Source: JAXHUH01 sp034211175
GTDB lineage: Bacteria; Actinomycetota; Acidimicrobiia; Acidimicrobiales; CAIXPF01
NCBI GenBank assembly: GCA_034211175.1
Contig: JAXHUH010000187.1
Coordinates: 1 to 51,911, forward strand
Direction of reading: 5' to 3'
DNA: 51,911 nt
The position numbers were made by a program, and so were the translations under genes. The notes beneath the pieces were generated by a model, which ran no database searches, was not told the origin of the DNA, and saw only the letters and a list, made by a program, of their open reading frames with translations. Shown piece by piece: positions 18,099 to 25,561 of the stretch (positions are counted from its first letter, which is position 1; every line of letters begins with the position of its first letter).

Positions 18099-18485
18099 TC
18101 AGGCCGCCGTGGCGATGACGGCGATCTCCATGCGCCACTCCGGGCGGGCGAGCGCCGGCACCGTGACCAGGGTCGACGCTGCGAGGTGCTCGCCGAGGAA
18201 GCGGTCACGCGCGGCCATGACCGGGCCGAGATCCTCGCCCACCACCACGTAGGTCGTCACCGACACGATGTCGGTCGGCGCCATGGCGGCGTCCTCGAGC
18301 ATGGCGGCGATGTTGGCCCACACCACGCCCGCCTGCTCGCCCACGTCGGTCGGCACCGAGCCGTCGGGAGCGATCGGCACGACGCCCGACGTGTGGAGCA
18401 TTCGCTGGGGTCGGTCGCTGTGGACGGCGTGGACGTAGCGCGCCGCCGGGGGCGCGATGGACGACGGCGTGACGGCTCGATGCAT
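18099..18485 (-). CDS. RidA/YjgF-family protein with the substrate arginine
   Basis: 128 residues from ATG 18485 (MHRAVTPSSIAPPAARYVHA). The RidA fold is recognisable: LHTSGVVPIAPDGSVPTDVG, ANIAAMLEDAAMAPTDIVSVTTYVV and the C-terminal ARPEWRMEIAVIATA. In contrast to the protein at 5556-5963, the Arg of the RPxx(L/R)xEI motif is kept, so imine deaminase activity is plausible. It converges on the hydratase at 17280-18047 with 51 bases between. Longer upstream starts lack family similarity. Confidence 0.82.
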   Translation of the reverse strand: MHRAVTPSSIAPPAARYVHAVHSDRPQRMLHTSGVVPIAPDGSVPTDVGEQAGVVWANIAAMLEDAAMAPTDIVSVTTYVVVGEDLGPVMAARDRFLGEHLAASTLVTVPALARPEWRMEIAVIATAA

Positions 18486-18594
18486 CGGCGCAGTCTCCCA
18501 CGACCCGAGAACGCCTCCGCGCCGACCGATCGGCACGTGGAGGCGCCGGCCGGGCCGGCTCCGGACGCCGGGAAACCGGCGACACTCGTCACCT

Positions 18595-18606
18595 TTTCGC
18601 AATGTT
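18595..18606 (+). promoter_or_regulatory. shared upstream motif, copy 1
   Basis: TTTCGCAATGTT, 62 bases before the first acidic lipoprotein start. The identical 12-mer is at 19480-19491, 69 bases before the second. Neither copy shows a perfect -35/-10 pair, so it may be an alternative-sigma promoter part or an activator site. Confidence 0.5.
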
Positions 18607-18668
18607 CGTTTGGCGGTCATTCAGCCTGGGCAAGAGGATCGCCGTTCGCAACAAGAGGAGAACGAGAG

Positions 18669-18995
18669 ATGCCGAAGTCCCGTGTGAGTCGTGGTGTGAC
18701 CGGTGCGCTGATGGCCGGTGTCCTGGTCCTCGGTGCTGCGGCCTGCAGCGATGAGGACGGCGACGGTGCCGGCACCGACGAGGAGATCGAGAACGTCGAC
18801 GAGGGCGTCGAGGACGGCGTCGACGAGGTCGAGGGCGAGATCGACGAGGGCACCGAGGAGCTCGACGAGGGCGCCGACGAGGTCGAGCAGGAGCTCGAGG
18901 ACGGCGCTGACGAGGTCGAGCAGGAGCTCGACGAGGGTGCTGACGAGGTCGAGGAAGAGATCGACGAGGGCACCGAGGCCGTCGAGGACGAGTGA
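18669..18995 (+). CDS. acidic lipoprotein with 11-residue repeats
   Basis: 108 residues. Signal peptide MPKSRVSRGVTGALMAGVLVLG with lipobox LGAAAC (Cys ~26), then a mature part almost wholly Asp, Glu, Gly and Val with no Lys or Arg. Three perfect-length 11-residue repeats (type DEGADEVEQEL) occupy residues 66-98, encoded by 33-bp units at 18864-18896, 18897-18929 and 18930-18962. Spacing of hydrophobics fits an 11-residue amphipathic helix, similar in pattern to LEA-type proteins. ATG 18669 has AAGAGGAG upstream. A shorter paralogue lies at 19561-19833 and shares signal peptide and upstream motif. Function is unknown; it would sit on the outer face of the cytoplasmic membrane. Confidence 0.8.
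   Translation: MPKSRVSRGVTGALMAGVLVLGAAACSDEDGDGAGTDEEIENVDEGVEDGVDEVEGEIDEGTEELDEGADEVEQELEDGADEVEQELDEGADEVEEEIDEGTEAVEDE
18864..18962 (+). repeat. three 33-bp tandem repeats within the acidic lipoprotein gene
   Basis: Units 18864-18896, 18897-18929 and 18930-18962 each encode an 11-residue acidic helix unit. The first two are nearly identical; the third differs mainly at synonymous or Glu/Gln positions. Copy number could vary by slippage. Confidence 0.75.
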
Positions 18996-19090
18996 GTCGT
19001 CGCCGATCTGGGAATGACCTGTATCGGCGCCACCGCAGTAGCGAGGACTCCCAGCCGTGAGACCTCACGAGGAGCAAGTGGAGGATGAAG

Positions 19091-19270
19091 ATGAACGAGG
19101 ACGCAGACCTTCGACGTGATGTCGACCTTCGACATGAGGCCGGCAGCTCGAGTGGAGACCATCAGGGCGCGGTTCGTGCCCGTGGCGACGCCGGAAGGGG
19201 CCTGTATGTGCCGCTCGGTACGATCGCCACGATCCTGCTGATCATCGTCCTCTTGATGATCATCTTCTGA
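19091..19270 (+). CDS. tiny single-span membrane protein
   Basis: 59 residues. The N-terminal two thirds are polar and charged (MNEDADLRRDVDLRHEAG, then a Gly/Arg-rich stretch). The last ~20 residues are a hydrophobic helix (LGTIATILLIIVLLMIIF) that ends at the C-terminus, as in tail-anchored proteins. I prefer ATG 19091 over 19085 because AGTGGAGG (19077-19084) is then 6 bases away. It sits between the two acidic lipoproteins and is followed by a terminator. No function is known to me; such proteins often bind a membrane partner. Confidence 0.65.
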   Translation: MNEDADLRRDVDLRHEAGSSSGDHQGAVRARGDAGRGLYVPLGTIATILLIIVLLMIIF

Positions 19271-19294
19271 CACACCGCTCCGGTTCGCGAGATG

Positions 19295-19324
19295 TTGCTC
19301 CCCGGCCCCCGGGCCGGGGAGCAA
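19295..19324. terminator. perfect 14-bp hairpin
   Basis: Arms 19295-19308 and 19311-19324 are exact reverse complements (TTGCTCCCCGGCCC on the left) around a 2-base centre. It starts 24 bases after the tiny membrane protein stop and separates the first lipoprotein unit from the second. Confidence 0.75.
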
Positions 19325-19479
19325 CCGCGTCCGGGTCCATTTCGGGCCGTGAGGCCCTCAATCGTCCCGGTGGATCCCGTTCTTCCTGTGGTCGAGCGAG
19401 CGCCGAACGCACATGCATGGGGGCTCGTCCAGGCCGGACCGGTGCAGGCCATGGCGTTCTCACAGGCGAGACGTCATGA

Positions 19480-19491
19480 TTTCGCAATGTT
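19480..19491 (+). promoter_or_regulatory. shared upstream motif, copy 2
   Basis: Exact second copy of TTTCGCAATGTT, 69 bases before the start of the second acidic lipoprotein. A TAGGCT hexamer follows at 19497-19502. Conservation of the 12-mer while flanks diverge suggests a functional site. Confidence 0.5.
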
Positions 19492-19560
19492 GTACGTAGG
19501 CTGATGCGGCGCGGGTCCGGTAGGCCACTCCGGCCCTCCACACAAGGAGCACCACCACCC

Positions 19561-19833
19561 ATGCCGACCACTCGTTTCACCCGAGGCGCCGCCGGAGCGC
19601 TGCTCGCCTCCGTGCTCGTCCTGGGCGCCGCAGCGTGCAGCGACGAGGACGACGGCGCCGGCGACGACGTCGAGAACGTCGACACCGAAGGCGACATCGG
19701 CGAGGAGCTCGATTCCGTCGGCGAGGACATCCAGGAAGGCGTCGAGGACCTCACCGACGAGGTCGACGACGCGGTCGACGGCCTCGATGGCACCGTCGAC
19801 GAGCCCGAGGAGGAGGGCGAGACGTCGGAGTGA
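19561..19833 (+). CDS. acidic lipoprotein, shorter paralogue
   Basis: 90 residues. The signal peptide and lipobox (SVLVLGAAACSDEDDGAGDD) are nearly identical to those of the protein at 18669-18995. The mature chain is likewise Asp/Glu-rich without Lys or Arg, but the 11-residue repeats have decayed into irregular DIGEELDSVGEDIQEGVEDL units. This is a local duplication with loss or gain of repeats. ACAAGGAG lies before the ATG. It ends before a bidirectional terminator at 19914-19946. Confidence 0.78.
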   Translation: MPTTRFTRGAAGALLASVLVLGAAACSDEDDGAGDDVENVDTEGDIGEELDSVGEDIQEGVEDLTDEVDDAVDGLDGTVDEPEEEGETSE

Positions 19834-19913
19834 CGCTCCGGTCCCGTGCCGCTGGCGACCCGGCGCCACGACCACGTCGGCGCTGACCGGTCGGTCGGCC
19901 GTTCGACGATCCG

Positions 19914-19946
19914 CGTGGCCGTCCCGCGACGAGCGGGGCGGCCACG
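19914..19946. terminator. bidirectional terminator hairpin
   Basis: 14-bp arms (19914-19927 and 19933-19946) with one T:G position and a GACGA loop. It lies between the acidic lipoprotein gene (+, stop 19833) and the CopC gene (-, stop at 19954). Confidence 0.7.
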
Positions 19947-19953
19947 TGTCGCG

Positions 19954-20517
19954 TCAGCCGTCGCTCGCGTCGACCACGGTCTCGCCGCCGTCGTCCGATG
20001 TCGACGGGTTCGCCCAGCGCCGGCGGTTGATGGCGAAGCCGGCCAGCGCGATCGCGGCCGCCGACCCGCCGAGCACCACCACGCCGCTCGGGCCCGGCGT
20101 CCCCGGCAGGTAGGTGAACGCGATCTCGCCGCTCTGGAGGTGACCGTCGGCGGCAACCGTTCCGTAGCGGACGGTGTGCACGCCGACCTCGGTCAACGGC
20201 GGGGCGTCGACCACGAGCGTGCGGTCGGTGTCCTCGAATCGGTGCCCGGTGAGCGTGAGCGCGACGCCCGACGGCGTGATCAGCTCCACGGACTGGGTGG
20301 TCGTCGGGTCCAGCGCATCGCCGAACTCGAGCTCGATCGTCTCGACGCTCGACACGGTGTGGCCGGGCGACGGGCTCGACGCGACCAGCGGGCCGTGTGC
20401 GGCCGCCGGTGCGCTCCAGCCGAACGTCAGTGCCAGGCCGGCGACCGCCGCGCCGGCCACCGACGCGGCGATCGTGCGGATCACGGGCCGGCGGGGCCGG
20501 GTGGGCGTGGCGTCCAT
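19954..20517 (-). CDS. CopC-domain copper-binding protein, membrane-anchored
   Basis: 187 residues. N-terminal signal (AASVAGAAVAGLALTFGWSAPAAA) and a mature chain starting at HGPLVASSPSPG, so the new N-terminal His can form the Cu(II) site of CopC proteins. The second part of the site is the DGH of AADGHLQSG (residues ~138-146). A single C-terminal helix (SGVVVLGGSAAAIALAGFAI) and a basic tail anchor it. No CopD (YcnJ) domain is fused or adjacent. It lies 17 bases downstream of the DUF1684 gene, suggesting one transcript. Confidence 0.85.
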   Translation of the reverse strand: MDATPTRPRRPVIRTIAASVAGAAVAGLALTFGWSAPAAAHGPLVASSPSPGHTVSSVETIELEFGDALDPTTTQSVELITPSGVALTLTGHRFEDTDRTLVVDAPPLTEVGVHTVRYGTVAADGHLQSGEIAFTYLPGTPGPSGVVVLGGSAAAIALAGFAINRRRWANPSTSDDGGETVVDASDG

Positions 20518-20534
20518 GGTCCCAGTACAGCGGC

Positions 20535-21146
20535 TCACGGCGCGCTTCGCAGCAGCTCGCCGGCATCGACGCGCACGGCCAGGTGGTTTCCCGGGGGCGC
20601 GAGCGGGCACGACCACCGCCCGTCGTGGGCACACGACGGGTGGTAGGCGTAGTTGAAGTCGAGCACCAGCCGCTCCCCCGCCGTGCCGAGATCGGCGCCC
20701 TTGGCCCCGTCGAGCAGGTACCGGCCGCCGCCGTACGTCGTGTCGCCGTTCGAGCGGTCCCGGAACGGGAGGAACAGCCCGCCGCCGTAGGCATCGAGCC
20801 AGAACAGGTCGAGCCCGACCTCCTCGCCGAAGCGATGCGCGACGACGCGCCCGACCCGGCGGAACCGGGTCGACCCGTCGCCGCTGTGGGCCACCTCGAA
20901 CCCCTCGTCGCCCTGGGCAGGCTCGAGGGCTGTTTCGAGCCGCCACGACGGGTCGTAGGGCGCGAACGCCAGTGGTTCCGCGTCCGGGCGCCCGGCGAGG
21001 GGGCTCCGGGGGTGGGTTCGGAACAGCTCGTCGCGCGTCACCCGCCACCGGGCCCACGGCTCCTCGCCTGCTCCGTCGGCGCGGACGCGGGCGTACATCT
21101 GCGCGACCACAGCCCGGTAGTGGCTCAGCTCGACCAGCTCGTGCAC
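20535..21146 (-). CDS. DUF1684 family protein
   Basis: 203 residues typical of DUF1684: an N-terminal helix, WRVTRDELFRTHPRSPLA, a beta-rich core with GEEVGLDLFWLDAYGGGLFLPFRDRSNGD split by short loops, GGGRYLLDGAKGAD, and the strongly conserved LDFNYAYHPSCAHDGRWSCPLAPPGNHL near the end. No catalytic activity is established for the family. It is cytoplasmic by appearance. It lies directly upstream of the CopC gene, possibly one operon. Confidence 0.88.
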   Translation of the reverse strand: MHELVELSHYRAVVAQMYARVRADGAGEEPWARWRVTRDELFRTHPRSPLAGRPDAEPLAFAPYDPSWRLETALEPAQGDEGFEVAHSGDGSTRFRRVGRVVAHRFGEEVGLDLFWLDAYGGGLFLPFRDRSNGDTTYGGGRYLLDGAKGADLGTAGERLVLDFNYAYHPSCAHDGRWSCPLAPPGNHLAVRVDAGELLRSAP

Positions 21147-21227
21147 CCGACCATCCTGGCCCGTGTTCGGCTGCGGCCGGGGTCGCGTCCGCCTGTGACG
21201 TCGTCGCCGTCCAGCCGCGACCAGGTG

Positions 21228-22166
21228 TCAGAGCTCGATGATCAGCCGTCCGCGGGTGCCGCCCGCCTCGAGGCGTCGGTGGGCCTCGGCGGCCTCGGCC
21301 GCGGGGTAGGTCGCAGCGACCCGCAACGTGACGCTGCCCTCCTCGACCTGCTGGCGCAGGCGATCGAGCTTCGCCTGCTCCTGCGCGTACTCGCGGACCC
21401 ACACCCGGTGGAACGCGAGGTCGCGCTCGCCGGTGCCGGGCCAGCCCCGGACCGAGGCGTAGGCGCCGCCGTCACGGACCGCGGGGACGACGAGCTCGTT
21501 CTGGACCGAGCCGTCGGCGAGGCCGTCGACGCCTCCGGGCACGGCCGCAACGATCCGCGCGGCGACGTCGTCGCCGCGCCGGACGATGACGTCCGCGCCG
21601 AGACCGGCGACGAGCTCCTCGTCGGCTTCGGAGGCGTCCGCGATGACCCGGAGCCCGTCGGCCCTGGCCAGCTCGACGACGTAGCCGCCGAAGGCGCCGG
21701 CGGCACCGGTGACGGCGAGGGTGCTCCCCGGTTCGAGGGCGAGGAGGTCGAGCGCCAGGCGGGCGGTCAGCGCGTTCATCGGCAGCGACGCCGCCTCCGC
21801 GTACGTCGCCCCCTTCGGCATCCGCGCCACCGATCCGACGGGCACCACGAGCGAGGACGCGTAGGCGCCGTGGGACCCGTGGGGAACGACGATGGCCATG
21901 ACGTCGTCGCCGACCGAGAGGTCGGTCGCCGTCCCCTCGCCGATCTCGTCGATCACCCCGGCCGCGTCCATGCCGCACACGTACGGGGGCGGCTCGGCGG
22001 CCAGTTGCTCGGCGCGGGCACCGTTGCGGGTGTAGGTGTCGGTCGGGTTGACCGCGGCGGCGTGGACCCGGATGCGGACCTCGCCCGGGCCGGCGTGGCG
22101 CTCGGGGAGCTCGACCACCTCCAGCGCCTCGGGACCTCCGAACTCGTTCACCCCGACTGCGTGCAT
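21228..22166 (-). CDS. NADPH:quinone oxidoreductase-like medium-chain reductase (zinc-free)
   Basis: 312 residues of the medium-chain dehydrogenase/reductase fold. The GroES-like half starts MHAVGVNEFGGPEALEVVE and contains GMDAAGVIDEIGEG. The cofactor half has VTGAAGAFGGYVVELAR (AxGxxG type, residues ~144-160). The cysteine and histidine ligands for structural and catalytic zinc are absent, as in QOR/crotonyl-CoA-type members. It probably reduces a quinone or an enone with NADPH. ATG 22166 is the first start consistent with homologues. It runs leftward, 56 bases from the GGDEF gene. Confidence 0.87.
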   Translation of the reverse strand: MHAVGVNEFGGPEALEVVELPERHAGPGEVRIRVHAAAVNPTDTYTRNGARAEQLAAEPPPYVCGMDAAGVIDEIGEGTATDLSVGDDVMAIVVPHGSHGAYASSLVVPVGSVARMPKGATYAEAASLPMNALTARLALDLLALEPGSTLAVTGAAGAFGGYVVELARADGLRVIADASEADEELVAGLGADVIVRRGDDVAARIVAAVPGGVDGLADGSVQNELVVPAVRDGGAYASVRGWPGTGERDLAFHRVWVREYAQEQAKLDRLRQQVEEGSVTLRVAATYPAAEAAEAHRRLEAGGTRGRLIIEL

Positions 22167-22221
22167 GTCCGCGGCCAACGCAGGGCTGCGCGCAGATGTT
22201 CCGCTGCGGAGACGGCGGGCG

Positions 22222-24147
22222 TCAGGTCGCGGGTCGACCGGTGGCCTTGCGGTCCCGCTTGCGCTCGTACATCTCGCGATCGGCGTGGCGGACGAGTGCA
22301 CGGGGATCCTCGGCGACACCGGCCGCGACGCCGACGCTCGCGCCGATCCGGACATGGTGCCCGTCGATCTCGAAGGGCGCGTCGCAGGCCTCGGCGATGC
22401 GCTCGGCCACTCCTCGTGCCTCGTGCTCGGTACCGGTGAGGAGCACGGCGAACTCGTCGCCGCCGAGGCGGGCGACGGTCGCGTCCGGGGGGACACAGCA
22501 GCGCAGGCGCTCGGCGACGTGCACGAGCAGCACGTCGCCGACGTGGTGGCCGAGCGTGTCGTTGACGGACTTGAAGCCGTCGAGGTCGATCATGATCACC
22601 GCCACCCGTGGCGGGCAGTCGACGGCCGGTGTCGCCGTCCGGGCCCGTTCGAGCCGCTCGTCGAACAGCGCACGGTTCGCCAGCCTCGTCAGCCCGTCGT
22701 GGGACGCCTGGTGGCGGAGCCGGTCGTGGAGCTGCCGGGTCTCGGTGACGTCCCTCGCGTTCGACACGATCCCGTCGACGCTCGGCTCGCCGAGCAGGTT
22801 CGTGCTCGTCACCTCGAGCCAGCGCCAGGAGCCGTCCGCGTGGCGCGCCCGGGCGACGACGCCGCGGCCGTTGTGCTGGCCGAGCTCGAGCTGCCTGATC
22901 CCACCGACGACCTCATCGCGGTCCGTCGGGTGGACGAGGTCGAGCGCCGGGTGCCCGACGACACGGTTCGGGGCGAGGCCGAGCACGGCCCCGATGGCCG
23001 GGCTCACGTAGGTGACGACACCCCTCGCATCGGTGATCACCGTGACGTCGGAGGAGTGCTGCACCATCGAGCGGAACCGCCGCGCCTGGCGCGTGGTCTC
23101 GAGCATGGCCTCGTCGAGACGGCCGAGGAGGTGGACGTTGTCGTTGAACGCCACGAGCTGGCGGGCCAGGACCAGCGCGGTGATCACGAGCAGGCCGGCC
23201 AGGACGCCCCAGGTGCGCGTGACGAGGCCGCGGTCGGCGAGGGCGACCACGAGCAGGATCTGGGTCGAGCCGACCGCCAGGTAGGGCAGGCGGCTGTACG
23301 GTCTCCTCGTCCGCCGGGTCGACGCCGCCGGGTCGGTCTGCAGGCATCGCTCCTGGATCCGCGGCACGAGCGCGACGAGCGCGGCCGCCGTGATGCGGAG
23401 CAGGGCGCTGGCGAGCAGCCCCGTCGAGCTCCCGGTCCCCTCCTCCATGGCGATCGACGCGACGAAGGCGCCGGTGGCGGCACACGCTGCGGTCGTCGCC
23501 GCGGCGCTGAACGGGGCGTGGCCGGTCATGATCAGCTTGACCGCCGCGAAGACGGCGACGAGGGCCAGGGCGGGCAGGACGATGCCGTTGACCAGCCCGT
23601 CCGCTCGACCCGGCGAGAAGTACCAGGCGAAGACGGTCGCGCCGACCATGACGGTCGTGCCGTCGAGGAGGAACCTGCGCTTCTCGCGATGATCGAGCTC
23701 GGTGGGGTGCGCGGCCAGGACGCACACGATCACGAAGACGCCGGCGGAGAGGAACGCACCCTGCACGGGGCCGCCGGCCAACGCGGCGTCGCCGGTGCCG
23801 ACGGCGAGCTCGACCAACCGCACCGTGTCCCCGACCGCGAAGAGGGCGCCGCCCGCGGCAACGCTCGCCCAGAAGCGCCGGGTGAGCCGACCGAGCTCCC
23901 GGCGACGGGCGAGCCGCCACGAGCTCGCGACCAGCACGAGGTCGAAGCCGACCTGGACGAGCCAGGTGACGGTGATCAGGGAGCGCTCGTGCGGGGCGAC
24001 GAGCAGCTCCCACATGGTGAGCGCCACGGCAACGACGGCCCAGCCCCGAACGACCGGGTCGCTCGACACGGCGCGCGGCACCCGGGCGAGCGCATGCGCG
24101 CGACGGGGTCCGCCGCTCTCGTCCACCTCCCGCTCGCCGCTCGCCAT
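22222..24147 (-). CDS. membrane PAS-GGDEF diguanylate cyclase without I-site
   Basis: 641 residues. About eight to ten hydrophobic helices fill residues ~30-350, followed by a helix (LLGRLDEAMLETTRQARRFR), a PAS domain with PAC segment (HSSDVTVITDARGVVTYVSP to GIVSNARDVTE, ~365-475), and a GGDEF domain. The active-site motif is intact (RLGGDEFAVLL), as is DLDGFKSVNDTLGH, so it should make cyclic di-GMP. The inhibitory RxxD site 5 residues before the motif reads VPPD, so product inhibition should be lost. No EAL domain is attached. The membrane part may sense a ligand or redox state. The start at 24147 precedes the first membrane helix. Confidence 0.88.
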   Translation of the reverse strand: MASGEREVDESGGPRRAHALARVPRAVSSDPVVRGWAVVAVALTMWELLVAPHERSLITVTWLVQVGFDLVLVASSWRLARRRELGRLTRRFWASVAAGGALFAVGDTVRLVELAVGTGDAALAGGPVQGAFLSAGVFVIVCVLAAHPTELDHREKRRFLLDGTTVMVGATVFAWYFSPGRADGLVNGIVLPALALVAVFAAVKLIMTGHAPFSAAATTAACAATGAFVASIAMEEGTGSSTGLLASALLRITAAALVALVPRIQERCLQTDPAASTRRTRRPYSRLPYLAVGSTQILLVVALADRGLVTRTWGVLAGLLVITALVLARQLVAFNDNVHLLGRLDEAMLETTRQARRFRSMVQHSSDVTVITDARGVVTYVSPAIGAVLGLAPNRVVGHPALDLVHPTDRDEVVGGIRQLELGQHNGRGVVARARHADGSWRWLEVTSTNLLGEPSVDGIVSNARDVTETRQLHDRLRHQASHDGLTRLANRALFDERLERARTATPAVDCPPRVAVIMIDLDGFKSVNDTLGHHVGDVLLVHVAERLRCCVPPDATVARLGGDEFAVLLTGTEHEARGVAERIAEACDAPFEIDGHHVRIGASVGVAAGVAEDPRALVRHADREMYERKRDRKATGRPAT

Positions 24148-24253
24148 GCCGCTCCGTCCCGTTCCCGGCGCCCGCGACCGCGTCGACGGTTCGAGCGGGA
24201 CCCTCCTCCTTCGACGCTGCCGGCGGGCCGCCTGAGCGCGGCGCCTGATCGGG

Positions 24254-24772
24254 TCACTCGGATGTGGGACGGTGACCGGCGACGCCGTGGCCGCCGCGCT
24301 CGGTGGTGCTGGCCCCAGGGCCTGATCCGGTGGGTCGCGACGGGGTCGCGGCGCTCACCGCGCCCAACGCCGCAGCGGCCGCCGGGGCGGCGAGCGGGCG
24401 CAGGGCCAGGCTCATGAGCGCGACGGGGTTGTCGTCGCCGGCGATGCGATTGAGCCGCAGCTCGCCGCACGCTCGACAGCGGTGGACGATGCGCCACTCG
24501 CCGTCGTCGCGCACGGCGATGGCGATCGGGCGCATCCGGCCCCCGCACGTCGCGGCCCGGTCACCCGGGAGCGCGCCGTCGACGTGGCGACTGGTGAGGC
24601 AGGTCGGGCAGTGGTTGCGATGCGCCGTCCCCGGTGCGTCGACGCCGACATCGAGTCGACAGCCGACGCACCGGAACGACCGGCCGCGGCCGAGCGTCCG
24701 GCCGGCGCCGACCGGCCGGTGCCGGGGCTTGGGGCGCTGAGGACGCGCCTGGTGCGGGGTTCGCCTGGGCAC
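24254..24772 (-). CDS. RNHCP-domain protein
   Basis: 172 residues. After a basic N-terminus come FRCVGCRLDVG, HRNHCPTCLTSRHVDG (the RNHCP signature), PGDRAATCGGRMRPIAIAV and HRCRACGELRLNRIAGDDNP. The CxxC pairs at ~35-38, ~54-57 and the ~99-102 region form two zinc-ribbon-like knuckles. The family is widespread in bacteria but has no known function. The C-terminal ~50 residues are Ala/Pro/Gly-rich and probably disordered. The upstream neighbour 11 bases away is a divergent copy of the same domain, so the two are likely cotranscribed. Confidence 0.85.
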   Translation of the reverse strand: MPRRTPHQARPQRPKPRHRPVGAGRTLGRGRSFRCVGCRLDVGVDAPGTAHRNHCPTCLTSRHVDGALPGDRAATCGGRMRPIAIAVRDDGEWRIVHRCRACGELRLNRIAGDDNPVALMSLALRPLAAPAAAAALGAVSAATPSRPTGSGPGASTTERGGHGVAGHRPTSE

Positions 24773-24783
24773 GGGTCGTCACC

Positions 24784-25185
24784 TCAGACGTCGCCGAGCG
24801 GCTCGAGCGGGAACGGCGGCCTGGCCAGGGGGCCGACCGCGATCTGCACGAGCAGCAGCGTGTTGTCGTCGGTGGCGACCGCATGGGCCTCGAGCCGATC
24901 GCAGCCGTCGCAGCGCAGCACGAGTTGCCACTCCCCCGGCGCGCCCGCGGCGACGGCGATCGGCGCCAACGCGCCGGGACAGCGGGTCGGCCCGTCGTCA
25001 TGGGGTGTGCCGTGGAGGCAGCGCGGGCAGTGGCCCCGCTGGCCGGGCGGTTCGCCGGCGGAGTGATCGCTCGTCGGCGGGATCACGCGCCCACAGTGGG
25101 TGCAGCGGCGCTCGCGCCCCGCGGGCGCGCCACGGTGGTCGGTCGGCGTTCGGGAACGGATGGGGACGGGTTCGCGGGTGAGCAC
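24784..25185 (-). CDS. divergent RNHCP-like zinc-ribbon protein
   Basis: 133 residues with the same plan as its neighbour: RRCTHCGRVIPP, RGHCPRCLHGTPHDDG (RGHCP in place of RNHCP, and no His-Val-Asp), TRCPGALAPIAVA, then LRCDGCDRLEAHAVATDDNTLLL. All CxxC pairs are kept, while the basic N-terminal tail is shorter. It probably arose by tandem duplication and then diverged. The stop is 11 bases before the start of the second gene. Function is unknown. It is the first gene of the pair, so its promoter should lie in 25186-25300. Confidence 0.72.
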   Translation of the reverse strand: MLTREPVPIRSRTPTDHRGAPAGRERRCTHCGRVIPPTSDHSAGEPPGQRGHCPRCLHGTPHDDGPTRCPGALAPIAVAAGAPGEWQLVLRCDGCDRLEAHAVATDDNTLLLVQIAVGPLARPPFPLEPLGDV

Positions 25186-25561
25186 CCGGGGACTCCTTGC
25201 CTGGTACGTGCGAGCACGGGCAGGAGACCGAGCGGACCTCGGGTGATGGCGGACGGCGCGCGTCAGGAGCGGGCGCGGGCGGCGCGGTCGCGCCGGAGCG
25301 ACCGCGGGTGATCAGCGGGGGGCGATCACGGCCGGCCGGGAAGATCGTCCGCGGGGTGGCGAGATGCGCTCGGTCGTGTCGTCCGGGGCATCCATCACCA
25401 CCCTCTCCCGGGCCCGTGGGCCCGTCGTCGTCCGTTCAACCGCTCGGAACGTACCCCCGCGCACCAGTGCAGGCCAGTCATTTCCGGCGGCTGCGACCGA
25501 TGGGCCGCGGCCCCCGGCCGAAGACGGGGGCCACGGCCCGCTCGGCGGGTGGTCGGCTGCC
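25186..25561. other. intergenic stretch of about 375 bases
   Basis: Upstream of the RNHCP pair and downstream of the ABC permease gene. Apart from the terminator hairpin at 25502-25539 and presumed promoter sequence near 25200, I see no gene, repeat or RNA that I can support. Confidence 0.5.
25502..25539 (-). terminator. terminator of the ABC exporter operon
   Basis: 15-bp arms (25502-25516 and 25525-25539) with one mismatch and an 8-base loop, starting 22 bases past the permease stop. The stem contains GGCCCCCG/CGGGGGCC. Confidence 0.72.

Noticed and set aside
18864..18962. Possible CRISPR-like array (three 33-bp units)
   Set aside because: The units are contiguous without spacers and are in-frame codons of the lipoprotein. 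No cas gene or other array is present.
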